Shown: positions 42,098-50,112 of the stretch, piece after piece
Layout of the letters: the number at the start of each line of letters is the position of its first letter
How positions within the stretch are numbered: position 1 is the first letter of the stretch
Assembly (NCBI RefSeq): GCF_016907895.1
Contig: NZ_JAFBCV010000008.1
Coordinates: 1-64,000 of the forward strand
Length of the DNA: 64,000 nt
Reading direction: 5' to 3'
DNA from: Shouchella xiaoxiensis
GTDB taxonomy: Bacteria; Bacillota; Bacilli; Bacillales; Bacillaceae_D
Notes under the pieces: model-generated
Database searches by the model: none
What the model was told of the DNA's origin: nothing
Seen by the model: the letters and a program-made list of their open reading frames with translations, nothing else
Position numbers and translations under genes: made by a program

Positions 42098-43396
42098 TTA
42101 TTGTGTGTTCACCGCGTTTTGGATATTTTGCGCCGCTTCTTCCGGCGTTGAGCGCCCAATCGTAATTGCCTGTAGCTCATTTTGCAGGACATTGTTTACC
42201 GCCTGCGGCAATACCGCATCATACACTGGCGCTGGTGGTGCTTCGCGCGATAGCTCCAGCATATCTAAGAACAATGGATCAAGATCGGCATCCTCTGGCA
42301 TGTCAACTTCCGCAGCAACAACGCGACCAACGCCAATTAACTCTTGGTAAAACCCTTCATCAAACATCCACTTCAAGAATGTTTCGCCTGCTTCTCTCTT
42401 CTCATCTGATAGATCAGCATTTAAAGACCATGAATTGCCGTAAACGGTAGAAATCGTACCCGAGTCCCCTAACGGAATTGGCGCAATGCCGACGTTCATT
42501 TCATCCGTCTTGTTCGTCAGAATGCTAATCGCACCCCAGTTCCCATCAATGACCATCGCTGCCCGCTCCTGCAGGAAGTACTCAATCATCTGGTTATCGT
42601 CAATTGTATTCAGATCGGCATTAAAGGCTTCCATCTGCACTAACTCATCAATCACGCCAAGCGCCTCGACAAACTCCGGATCCGTAAACGACTTCTCGCC
42701 TTCAAGTACTTGCGGAAGAAAATCATTACCCGTGAAGCGATCCGCTATCGTTGAAATATAGACCGACTGCAAGACCCACGAAGCCGAGTTTCCTAAGGCA
42801 ATCGGCGTTGTCTCCTCAGCGCGCAAGTCCGTAATCAGCTGCTTGAACTCATCGTACGTTTCAGGAAACGTCTCATAGCCAAGATCCGCTAGCATATCAA
42901 CGTTATAAAAGACAAAGCTCGTCGGATTCTGTACAGAAGGAATCGCATACGTTTCCCCATCAAAGGTGAAGTCAGCAAGAGCATCTTCATTTAATAAACC
43001 GTTGTCAGTCCAATTGTCGACGATATTGTTCAATGAACCTACCGCACTTCCATCAACAAGCGGCTGGAGCTCAGCCCCCGGCCACACTTGAAAAATATCA
43101 GGAAGCTGACCACCCGCAGCCTGGGTATTCAAACGCGTGCGATAGTCCGCATGTGGCGTTGTTTCAATCTTTAATTGAATATCATCATGTTCCTCATTGA
43201 ACTGCTCAACCCGCTCAATCGTTAGCTTAAAATCATCCCGATCCGGATTCGCCGACGCCCAAAAACTCAGCTCGACAACACCATCACTACCCGAGCCACC
43301 CGCATCTTCCGTATTGCCCCCACAAGCCGCAAGCAACGAGACCATACACACCGCCGCGCCTGTATACACATAGTTTCGCTTCCTCATACCCTTCAA
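42098..43396 (-). CDS. sugar ABC transporter substrate-binding lipoprotein
   Basis: 432 residues from a TTG at 43396, chosen because AAGGGGGAA lies 6-7 bases upstream; the ATG three codons later has no room for a ribosome site. The lipobox LLAAC gives a lipid-anchored protein. Family 1 extracellular solute-binding fold: LSFWASANPDRDDFKLTIER, then GGQLPDIFQVWPGAELQPL, and WGAISILTNKTDEMNVGIAP. The ligand is a mono- or oligosaccharide, not identifiable here. First gene of the ABC-kinase-regulator operon, with a perfect cre box just upstream. Confidence 0.9.
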   Translation of the reverse strand: MKGMRKRNYVYTGAAVCMVSLLAACGGNTEDAGGSGSDGVVELSFWASANPDRDDFKLTIERVEQFNEEHDDIQLKIETTPHADYRTRLNTQAAGGQLPDIFQVWPGAELQPLVDGSAVGSLNNIVDNWTDNGLLNEDALADFTFDGETYAIPSVQNPTSFVFYNVDMLADLGYETFPETYDEFKQLITDLRAEETTPIALGNSASWVLQSVYISTIADRFTGNDFLPQVLEGEKSFTDPEFVEALGVIDELVQMEAFNADLNTIDDNQMIEYFLQERAAMVIDGNWGAISILTNKTDEMNVGIAPIPLGDSGTISTVYGNSWSLNADLSDEKREAGETFLKWMFDEGFYQELIGVGRVVAAEVDMPEDADLDPLFLDMLELSREAPPAPVYDAVLPQAVNNVLQNELQAITIGRSTPEEAAQNIQNAVNTQ

Positions 43397-43417
43397 GCTA
43401 ATTCCCCCTTGTTTTCT

Positions 43418-43431
43418 TGAAATCGCTTTCA
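43418..43431 (-). promoter_or_regulatory. cre (CcpA) site before the sugar ABC operon
   Basis: TGAAATCGCTTTCA matches all 14 consensus positions and is nearly symmetric; it lies 22 bases before the binding-protein start. Confidence 0.85.
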
Positions 43432-43553
43432 AAAAGATTATGGAGTTATTATGGCATATTTTCTCCTGTAAAAAAGTCTAAAAACTTACGATAATATCGA
43501 TTAATTTATTGGATGTGGGGGATGGTTGGAGGGAAGCTCAATAGAAGGAAGAA

Positions 43554-43575
43554 GCGAGCGCATGCACGCGCTCGC
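43554..43575 (-). terminator. terminator of the MMPL/two-component operon
   Basis: Stem GCGAGCGC/GCGCTCGC followed by TTCTTCCTTC on the minus strand. Confidence 0.55.
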
Positions 43576-43582
43576 CCATTTA

Positions 43583-43963
43583 CTAATGACCAAAAGCAGG
43601 TTCAAACCCTCTTTTTTCACATGCTTCCTGCGGTTTATGAACAGCTAATGCTCTGCCTGAAGCCACTCTAAAATCAATACGCTGCTTAAAGAACTCAAAC
43701 GAAATCATGCCCGTCGTGCAGTTTAAGAGAATATCAATTGAATAGCCACGACCTACAATGCCTTCATTTGTTTGATCCAATTCGTCAAAATTGATTGGAT
43801 CGCCTGTAACACCCTCATAAGGTGGTTCATAACCACCGCTCGTCTCGTCAAAAGCGCGTATGTCCGCCACTAATCCGCCGATAAAAAGCGTCGATGCTAC
43901 AAACCCTATTAGCGCAAACCCGTATACAATCGCCGACCGAGTTCTTTTAAACCGCTGTGCCAT
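43583..43963 (-). CDS. small membrane-anchored protein of unknown function
   Basis: 126 residues from the ATG at 43963 with GAGGGGAG at 7 bases. One membrane helix (about 12-35), then a polar outside-facing domain with two cysteines (NCTTGM and EACEK) that could form a disulfide. Not recognised. It follows the response regulator gene by only 17 bases, so it belongs to the two-component/MMPL operon and may be an accessory sensor. Confidence 0.65.
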   Translation of the reverse strand: MAQRFKRTRSAIVYGFALIGFVASTLFIGGLVADIRAFDETSGGYEPPYEGVTGDPINFDELDQTNEGIVGRGYSIDILLNCTTGMISFEFFKQRIDFRVASGRALAVHKPQEACEKRGFEPAFGH

Positions 43964-43980
43964 ACGTTTTCTCCCCTCAC

Positions 43981-44676
43981 TTAAGCTTCTTTGCGAAATC
44001 GATAACCGACGCCCCACACCGTTTCAATGCTGTCAAAATTGATCTCGTTCACCGAGAGCTTATCGCGAATTTTTTTTATGTGAACCGTAACAGTTGTATG
44101 ATCACTAAGAGCATCCATTCCCCAGATGCGCTCGTAGAGATGTTCTTTCGTAAAGACTTGGCCTGGGTGCTGCGCGAGGAACGCTAATAAGTCAAACTCT
44201 CTTGCTCTGACTACCACTTCTATCCCGTCTACTTCAATCGTTCTGGCAGCGTGATTGATCGATAACCGGCCAGTCGTTGTCTGTTCATCGCTTGACTCAT
44301 TTAAGGAAACAAGACGAGCATAACGGGCGAGATGGGATTTTACTCGCGCAACAAGCTGGTTCGGGTTAAATGGCTTGAAGATATAGTCATCGGCACCGAG
44401 TCCAAGGCCCCTTATGAGATCAATCTCTTCCACGCGTGCGGTTACCATCAAAATCGGCACCTCTTTGACCGCGCGAATCTGTTTACAGATCGAGAAACCA
44501 TCGATCCCTGGAAGCATGACATCAAGCACAATCAAATCAAAGTCACCAGCAAGCGCTGTTTCAAGACCTTCCGTTCCTGTGTGCTTCATCTCCACTTCAA
44601 ATCCGTTGATTTCAAGATAGTCCTTTTGTAGCTCTGCGATGCTTTTTTCATCTTCAATGAGTAAGATTCGCTTCAT
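43981..44676 (-). CDS. OmpR-family response regulator
   Basis: 231 residues. Receiver 1-115 with IEDE acids, phosphorylated Asp in LIVLDVMLPG (D52), Thr in MVTARVEE and Lys in DYIFKPFNPN. C-terminal winged helix (about 135-228) with FDLLAFLAQHPGQVF, then TVTVHIKKIRDKL and WGVGYRF. It is coupled to the kinase gene by a 4-base overlap and probably controls the MMPL exporter. Confidence 0.92.
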   Translation of the reverse strand: MKRILLIEDEKSIAELQKDYLEINGFEVEMKHTGTEGLETALAGDFDLIVLDVMLPGIDGFSICKQIRAVKEVPILMVTARVEEIDLIRGLGLGADDYIFKPFNPNQLVARVKSHLARYARLVSLNESSDEQTTTGRLSINHAARTIEVDGIEVVVRAREFDLLAFLAQHPGQVFTKEHLYERIWGMDALSDHTTVTVHIKKIRDKLSVNEINFDSIETVWGVGYRFRKEA

Positions 44677-46151
44677 CCTGTCCCTCCTTCGGCCTCTTCC
44701 TTTAACAGTGGCAGATTGATGTAAATGGTCGTCCCCTGATTGACTTGACTCTCAATCGTGACGGTCCCCTTATGGGCTAATACAATTTGCTTCACAATCG
44801 CCAAGCCAATTCCACTTCCCCCTTGCACCGAGCCCCGAGCTGATTCTGCCCGGTAGAATCGGTCAAACACATACGGTAAATCCTGCTGTTCAATGCCCTG
44901 CCCGTTATCTTTAACGGCAATCGATAAAAGAGACTCGCTTGCCGACGCTGAGATCGTCATTCTCTTATCTTCCTGCCTCATAAACTTCACGCTGTTCGTC
45001 ACAATATTGGAAAATACTTTATAGAGCTGCGCTCGATCTGCTAGAACGTGCGCATCGGGTGCGACTTGAAGATCAGCATGAATTGTCACGTCACTATGCT
45101 CTTGTTTGAACGAATCAATGATGTCGCTCAAATAACTGGAAACGGCCACGTGCTCAAATTGAAACGGAATGCTGTTTAAATCTAACTTGGAAAACAACAA
45201 CAGTTCATCAATTAACGTATCCATTTCCGTCGCTTTTGTATGAATGATTCGTACATACTTCTCTAGCTTCTGCTGATCGTGGGCCACCCCCTCAACAATT
45301 CCTTGGACATGGCCTTTAATCGATGTAATTGGCGTTTTTAAATCATGGGAAATGTTGTTAATCAATTCTTTTCGATTCCGTTCATAGCGCTCTTGGATCG
45401 CGACCGAATCCTTCAGCTTGAGCCGCATCTCTTCAAAAGCATGCGCTAGATCGCCAATCTCATCGTTTCTGACGACCAGCGTTTCCTGTTCTAAGTTCCC
45501 CTCAGCAATTTCTTCCGCCGATTGATGCAGTTTCTTAAGCGGCCGAATTAAGTGTTTCGACAGGATGTATGTAATCAAAGCATTCGTTGCAATAAAAACA
45601 ATGACAAATCCAGCAATGACCCACGGAATCACGCCAGTAAGAAAGCGATTAACCGGTTCAATATCAAGCGTGATGAACAGGGAACCAGCGCTCCCATCAT
45701 CGAAGTAGAAATCCGTTCCTGTATAGAGCTGATCCTCGCCAAGCTGCCCTTGGTAATCGATAGGATCTTGATTAGGCGTTAATTGATGTGGCGGAAGTTG
45801 AGCAAGGAGCTGTTGATCATCCAAAGACGTTCCCGCCACGATCTGATTGTCTCTTTGCAAGACAATTCCAATTTGTCGATGATCTAACAGCTGCTCATAG
45901 GATTCGAAGTAGCCTTCAGCTAAGAGGCGATCTGGACTTGTGCGAGCGACTTGCTTTAGCTCAGTAATCGACGCCAATTCCTCGTAGAAAAATGTTTCAA
46001 CAGTCCGTTCGTCTACTTGGTAGTACGCTTTCAGCTCTTCGATATTGTTAATAAATAAATGAAACAAGAGATGAAGAAAGAGGACAAACAAGCCGATTGG
46101 AATAATCGTCATCAATACATAAGAAATGATTAGCTTTACTCGAATCGACAT
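44673..46151 (-). CDS. HAMP-type sensor histidine kinase
   Basis: About 492 residues. ATG 46151 and TTG 46157 share GGAGGG (46163-46168); the TTG has the more usual spacing. Two membrane helices enclose an extracellular domain of about 160 residues; then HAMP, the dimerisation helix NNISHDLKTPITS with His269, the N box (FSNIVTNSVKFM), and DNGQGIEQQDL and GGSGIGLAIVKQIV in the ATP-binding domain. Partner of the OmpR-type regulator. The signal is unknown; coupling to an MMPL exporter suggests envelope or lipid stress. Confidence 0.9.
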   Translation of the reverse strand: MSIRVKLIISYVLMTIIPIGLFVLFLHLLFHLFINNIEELKAYYQVDERTVETFFYEELASITELKQVARTSPDRLLAEGYFESYEQLLDHRQIGIVLQRDNQIVAGTSLDDQQLLAQLPPHQLTPNQDPIDYQGQLGEDQLYTGTDFYFDDGSAGSLFITLDIEPVNRFLTGVIPWVIAGFVIVFIATNALITYILSKHLIRPLKKLHQSAEEIAEGNLEQETLVVRNDEIGDLAHAFEEMRLKLKDSVAIQERYERNRKELINNISHDLKTPITSIKGHVQGIVEGVAHDQQKLEKYVRIIHTKATEMDTLIDELLLFSKLDLNSIPFQFEHVAVSSYLSDIIDSFKQEHSDVTIHADLQVAPDAHVLADRAQLYKVFSNIVTNSVKFMRQEDKRMTISASASESLLSIAVKDNGQGIEQQDLPYVFDRFYRAESARGSVQGGSGIGLAIVKQIVLAHKGTVTIESQVNQGTTIYINLPLLKEEAEGGTG

Positions 46152-46213
46152 CCTCAATCTCTCCCTCCATACTTTCTCTTTATTCATTATAATCGAAACC
46201 TTGTTGCAAAAAG

Positions 46214-48493
46214 TTAGCAATTACGACTTTCTTCTCGATTTTCTACGCGCTTCCCTCCTCGAAACGGCAGCCACCAGTTCCAATTCCCTAATAATTTCAT
46301 CGTCGCTGGCACTAAAAACATGCGAACAACTGTCGCATCAAGGGCGATTGCCAGAGCCATTCCAAATCCTAACTGTTGCATCGGCAGTACCCCCGCAAAC
46401 GCGAAAGACCCGAACACCGCGACCATGATAAGTGCGGCTCCAGAAATCATTGGTGCGGTTTTCTCTAGACCTAAGGCGACGCTTTCCTTATTTGATACGC
46501 CTTTTCGATATTCTTCCTGCACACGACTCAATAAGAACACTTCATAATCGGTGCTCAAACTAAACAGGAGACCGAGTAACAGAATTGGAATAAAGCTCTG
46601 GATAAAGCCAAATTCACCAAACCCAAAAATCTCAGAACCCCAGCCCCATTGAAAAACCACGACCAGAACGCCATACGTCGCACCTAAAGACAACACGTTC
46701 ATCACAATCGCTTTGAGTGGCAGGACAAGACTTCGAAACGTTAAAACAAGCACCACAAACAACAACGCTAACGTAAAGATGAGCACGCCAACCAAGCTAT
46801 CATTTAACGATTGACTTGTATCCATTCCTTCGGCCGTTTCTCCACCAACAAGCACTGTCCAATTTTCATTCGATAAGAGATCGTCTCGAACCTCGCGCAC
46901 GATCTCTCGGTTTGCTTCACTCGATGAGTAATCGTTTGAGATGACATCAAAGATGACCACATTCATCGCTTCACTCAAGTTGCGATACAGCATCATCCAC
47001 TCATCGCTAGACAAGCGCTCTTTGTTTTCCGTCAGAATCGAGCTGATCATTTCCATGTCCGCGTCGGGAAAGAACGAAAAGAGTGAGTTCACTTCCTCCA
47101 CATTCGCTAGGTTTTCCAGATCAGCCTGGAATTGTTGTAAACTTAAAAGCGTGTCTTCATCTGTTAACTCACCATCCGACGAGGAGACAACTACTTGAAT
47201 TGGGGCCGAGTAGCCGACACCAAACCCCTTTTCCAAATCACTTAACCCACTTCGAACCTGCGTGTCTGCCGGAAGCATACGCGAATCAGGCGTTGATACT
47301 TCAAGCTCCATTGCCGGCCAAGCAAGTAGAAGCAGGAAACACACAGACCCGGCGACATACAGCACCGGTCGCCTCATCACATGATGCGCGAGACGGTACC
47401 ACCTGCCCTGCTCGGTTGGAGCTGTCTTAATCGACATAAACGGAAGACGCAAGGCATTGATTTTCGCCCCGACAATCGCTAAAAAAGCCGGCAAGAGCGT
47501 TAAGCTCGTCACCATTAAGAAGAAAACCACAACGATGACTCCTAAGGCAATCGAACGAACAGCAGCAATATCAACAAATAAAATCGCCGACATCGCGCCA
47601 ATAATCGTCAAAGCCGAAAACAAAATCGCATGCCCCGCAGTCCCCATCGTTTCTGCGACTGCTTCAAGCTGATTGCCCCGCGTCTGGTCAAGCTGTTCTC
47701 GATACCGTTTCACGAATATGAGCGCAAAATCAATACCAACACCAATGCCTAACATCAACGCCGCATCCAGTACAAAGATCGACAGCTCCATCGCTTGAGC
47801 CACAAAATAGAGGACACCGAGCGAAGCGATAATCGAAAAGCCGGATAAAAGCAACGGCGTCACAGAAGAAACAACGGAACGGAATACCATTAATAAAACG
47901 ATCACAATGATCGGCATCGCATAGAGATGCGCCTTCTCCAAACCAGCTTGGCTGAGCTGATTCATCTCGCCCCAGAAAGCCGGCGCTCCAAGTACCGTCA
48001 CGTTGAAGCCAGACGCTTGAATCGAGTCTGTCAGCCGCTCTTGAATCCCAGGCAACGCCTTCTGCGCAAACCCTTCATCGACATTCATTTCAATAAACCC
48101 AATACTTGTATCAAGCTGATCGGACACAAACCCATCTTTCAAACGCTCATCAGCATCAACCCAAGTAAAGACACGATCAATCTCAGCTTCTTTCATTAAA
48201 GAACCGGTCGCCTGTTCAAGCGCTTCTGTAAATTCAGGCGATCCCACTTCATGCGTCGCATGACTCATCACAAAAGTAAGCGACGTCGCATCCCTCGATG
48301 CAAATTCTTCAGAAACCATTTCATAGGCTTGATGGGAACCAGAACCCGGAACACCCCAGCCGCCCCCGGTTAAATGCCCACCAACTTGCGTCGCGTAATA
48401 GCCACCAAAAGCCACTATCGCTACCCAAGCACCAACAACTGCCCACCTATATGTAGCCATCCATCTCCCTAACCTCTTCAGAAACCGTTCCAT
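46214..48493 (-). CDS. MMPL/RND-family exporter (YdfJ-like)
   Basis: 759 residues from the ATG at 48493; an earlier GTG frame is the alternative. RND-like layout with two halves of one helix, a large outside loop, then five helices each. It has the MMPL segments ALMLGIGVGIDFALIFVKRY (first half) and LLFSLSTDYEVFLLSRVQEE (second half), whose buried acids carry protons, and AIALDATVVRMFLVPATMKL at the end. Likely exports lipids, surfactant-like peptides or drugs. It heads the operon MMPL-kinase-regulator-small protein; B. subtilis ydfJ lies next to the ydfHI two-component genes similarly. Confidence 0.88.
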   Translation of the reverse strand: MERFLKRLGRWMATYRWAVVGAWVAIVAFGGYYATQVGGHLTGGGWGVPGSGSHQAYEMVSEEFASRDATSLTFVMSHATHEVGSPEFTEALEQATGSLMKEAEIDRVFTWVDADERLKDGFVSDQLDTSIGFIEMNVDEGFAQKALPGIQERLTDSIQASGFNVTVLGAPAFWGEMNQLSQAGLEKAHLYAMPIIVIVLLMVFRSVVSSVTPLLLSGFSIIASLGVLYFVAQAMELSIFVLDAALMLGIGVGIDFALIFVKRYREQLDQTRGNQLEAVAETMGTAGHAILFSALTIIGAMSAILFVDIAAVRSIALGVIVVVFFLMVTSLTLLPAFLAIVGAKINALRLPFMSIKTAPTEQGRWYRLAHHVMRRPVLYVAGSVCFLLLLAWPAMELEVSTPDSRMLPADTQVRSGLSDLEKGFGVGYSAPIQVVVSSSDGELTDEDTLLSLQQFQADLENLANVEEVNSLFSFFPDADMEMISSILTENKERLSSDEWMMLYRNLSEAMNVVIFDVISNDYSSSEANREIVREVRDDLLSNENWTVLVGGETAEGMDTSQSLNDSLVGVLIFTLALLFVVLVLTFRSLVLPLKAIVMNVLSLGATYGVLVVVFQWGWGSEIFGFGEFGFIQSFIPILLLGLLFSLSTDYEVFLLSRVQEEYRKGVSNKESVALGLEKTAPMISGAALIMVAVFGSFAFAGVLPMQQLGFGMALAIALDATVVRMFLVPATMKLLGNWNWWLPFRGGKRVENREESRNC

Positions 48494-48644
48494 CTTACCG
48501 ACATCCCCCTTTTGATCACCATCACTTTCCATTAGTTTAGTCACTAGATCTAATCATTCTGTGAACGAAATCTTATCTTTTTCTTAACGAATAAGATTAC
48601 CTTGGTGACTAAAGAGAGATTATCGATTTAAAACAAATACAAAA

Positions 48645-48687
48645 AAGAAGCCCGAGTCCTCACCAACTTTGAGGACTCGGGCTTCTT
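48645..48687. terminator. strong bidirectional terminator
   Basis: 17-base stem starting AAGAAGCCCGAGTCCTC, with A-run on the left and T-run on the right. It ends the ywnB transcript on the minus strand and insulates it from the MMPL operon. Confidence 0.9.
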
Positions 48688-48706
48688 TATTAACCAATAT
48701 CAAACA

Positions 48707-49336
48707 TTACTCTTTCTCCGCAACGACCGTAAACCGCTCATGTCGATGCTGCGGCTGCTCAACCTCATCGAGGACAGCAATCGCAAAGTCTGCATAACTG
48801 ATGTAGCTCTCGCCCGCCTGATTGAAGATCATCTGGTCTTTTCCTTTCGTATAAGAACCCGTCCGCTTTCCTTCAGCATCAAAGAATGCCGCTGGACTCA
48901 TATACGTCCAATTCAGCTCGTTTGTTTGCAGCAATTTTTCGAGCATCAGTGCCGCCCCTTTTGAAATCGGCTTGTATTCTTCCGGGAAATCAGGAGAATC
49001 AACTAAGCGCACGCTTTTCTCCTCATCCACAAAAAGACTGCCCGCCCCACCAATGATGATGAGTGGCGTCTTAACGCCGCTAAATGCGTCAATAAACGCA
49101 TCGCCAGCACGTACAAATGAATCGGTGTCAAAAGCACCATAGGCACTAACAACGACATCAAAAGCCTGCACATCGTCACTCGATAGCTTAAAGACGTCAA
49201 TCTCTTTCACTTCAATTGACTCGCTAACTTTATTCGCATCACGCACAAGCCCAACAACCTCATGTCCTCTACTCAACGCTTCCTTCACAACCAATTGACC
49301 TGCTTTTCCATTTGCGCCAATTACACCAATCTTCAT
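48707..49336 (-). CDS. ywnB: NAD(P)-binding Rossmann protein (YwnB-like)
   Basis: 209 residues from the ATG at 49336, preceded by AAGGAGGCG. Atypical SDR: KIGVIGANGKAGQLVVKEAL carries the GxxGxxG motif, DVVVSAYGAF follows, and the catalytic Tyr/Lys pair of classical SDRs is absent, as in NmrA/YwnB-type proteins. It may be a flavin- or quinone-related reductase or a redox sensor. Divergent from a ywnA-like gene, the same arrangement as in B. subtilis, and presumably under its control. Confidence 0.8.
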   Translation of the reverse strand: MKIGVIGANGKAGQLVVKEALSRGHEVVGLVRDANKVSESIEVKEIDVFKLSSDDVQAFDVVVSAYGAFDTDSFVRAGDAFIDAFSGVKTPLIIIGGAGSLFVDEEKSVRLVDSPDFPEEYKPISKGAALMLEKLLQTNELNWTYMSPAAFFDAEGKRTGSYTKGKDQMIFNQAGESYISYADFAIAVLDEVEQPQHRHERFTVVAEKE

Positions 49337-49383
49337 CAATAACGCCTCCTTCGATTTATACAACCTGTAACAACATTAATTAC

Positions 49384-49404
49384 TTGTAATCATAATAGTT
49401 ACAA
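49384..49404. promoter_or_regulatory. inverted repeat, likely YwnA operator
   Basis: TTGTAA-9-TTACAA in the 144-base divergent gap between ywnB and ywnA. Confidence 0.5.
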
Positions 49405-49413
49405 TTAGATCAT

Positions 49414-49441
49414 TTGTCAACCTTTTTAACTATGCTATACT
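49414..49441 (+). promoter_or_regulatory. promoter of ywnA
   Basis: TTGTCA, 16 bases, TATACT with an extended TGc before it. Confidence 0.7.
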
Positions 49442-49480
49442 TGAGCAAAAGCGAACGAACTTATAGAAGAAGGTGACACC

Positions 49481-49897
49481 ATGTCCATCAGCAGTCGATT
49501 TTCTGTTGGCGTTCATATCCTTGCACTACTCGAATACAACAAAGAAAACACGACCACTTCTGACTTTATGGCAGCAAGCGTCAATACAAACCCTGCCCTC
49601 ATCCGCAAGATTATGGGCATGCTGAAGAAAGCGAACCTGATTGATGTGAAACCAGGCGTAGCCGGAGCCAAACTAACAAAAGACTTAAATGAGATCACCT
49701 TATTAGATGTGTACAATGCAGTCGAAGTCGTGAAAGAAAACGAATTGTTTTCCATTCATAAAGCCCCAACGATTGATTGTGAAGTCGGAAATAACATTCA
49801 GCTTACACTCACACCAATCTTGCATACTGCTCAAAAAGCGCTTGAAGACCAGTTGGCTTCCGTTACGTTAGAGGATGTTGTGAAGGGGTTTCGGTGA
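49481..49897 (+). CDS. ywnA: Rrf2-family regulator (YwnA-like)
   Basis: 138 residues. Winged helix at about 1-75 (SSRFSVGVHILALLEYN, then SVNTNPALIRKIMGMLKKAN). There is one cysteine (IDCEVGNNIQ, about residue 101) instead of the three that bind an Fe-S cluster in IscR/NsrR, as in the YwnA branch, where a thiol sensing role is plausible. GAAGGTGA precedes the ATG. Probably represses ywnB and itself through the inverted repeat between them. Confidence 0.85.
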   Translation: MSISSRFSVGVHILALLEYNKENTTTSDFMAASVNTNPALIRKIMGMLKKANLIDVKPGVAGAKLTKDLNEITLLDVYNAVEVVKENELFSIHKAPTIDCEVGNNIQLTLTPILHTAQKALEDQLASVTLEDVVKGFR

Positions 49898-49923
49898 GGG
49901 GTCTTCCCAAGCTGTATAGCACA

Positions 49924-49964
49924 AAGAATACCCGTGTTCTGTGAGAACACGGGTATTCTTTTCT
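49924..49964 (+). terminator. terminator of ywnA
   Basis: 16-base stem AAGAATACCCGTGTTC with its complement, then TTTTC. Confidence 0.9.
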
Positions 49965-49992
49965 ATTCACTGTAAGGGATAAAATAAATTAA

Positions 49993-50112
49993 TTAAGTCA
50001 TATCTCCTTTATCAAGGGCTTGAAACGTTTCCGTATCAGAAGAAAATGTAGCTGTTGCGGTTCCAGAAACGATTGCTAAACTTAATACAGCTAATATAAG
50101 AAACTTTTTCAT
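49993..50112 (-). CDS. Phr-type signalling peptide precursor
   Basis: 39 residues: MKKFLILAVLSLAIVSG signal-type start, a TATATFSSDTETF spacer and C-terminus QALDKGDMT. Phr precursors are about 40 residues with an export signal and release their last five or six residues as the signal (B. subtilis PhrC ends ERGMT). By analogy the mature peptide here would be KGDMT or DKGDMT. The ATG overlaps the rap stop codon in ATGA, the usual rap-phr coupling. After export and trimming it would be imported by the oligopeptide permease and bind its Rap. Not listed among long reading frames because of its size. Confidence 0.82.
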   Translation of the reverse strand: MKKFLILAVLSLAIVSGTATATFSSDTETFQALDKGDMT

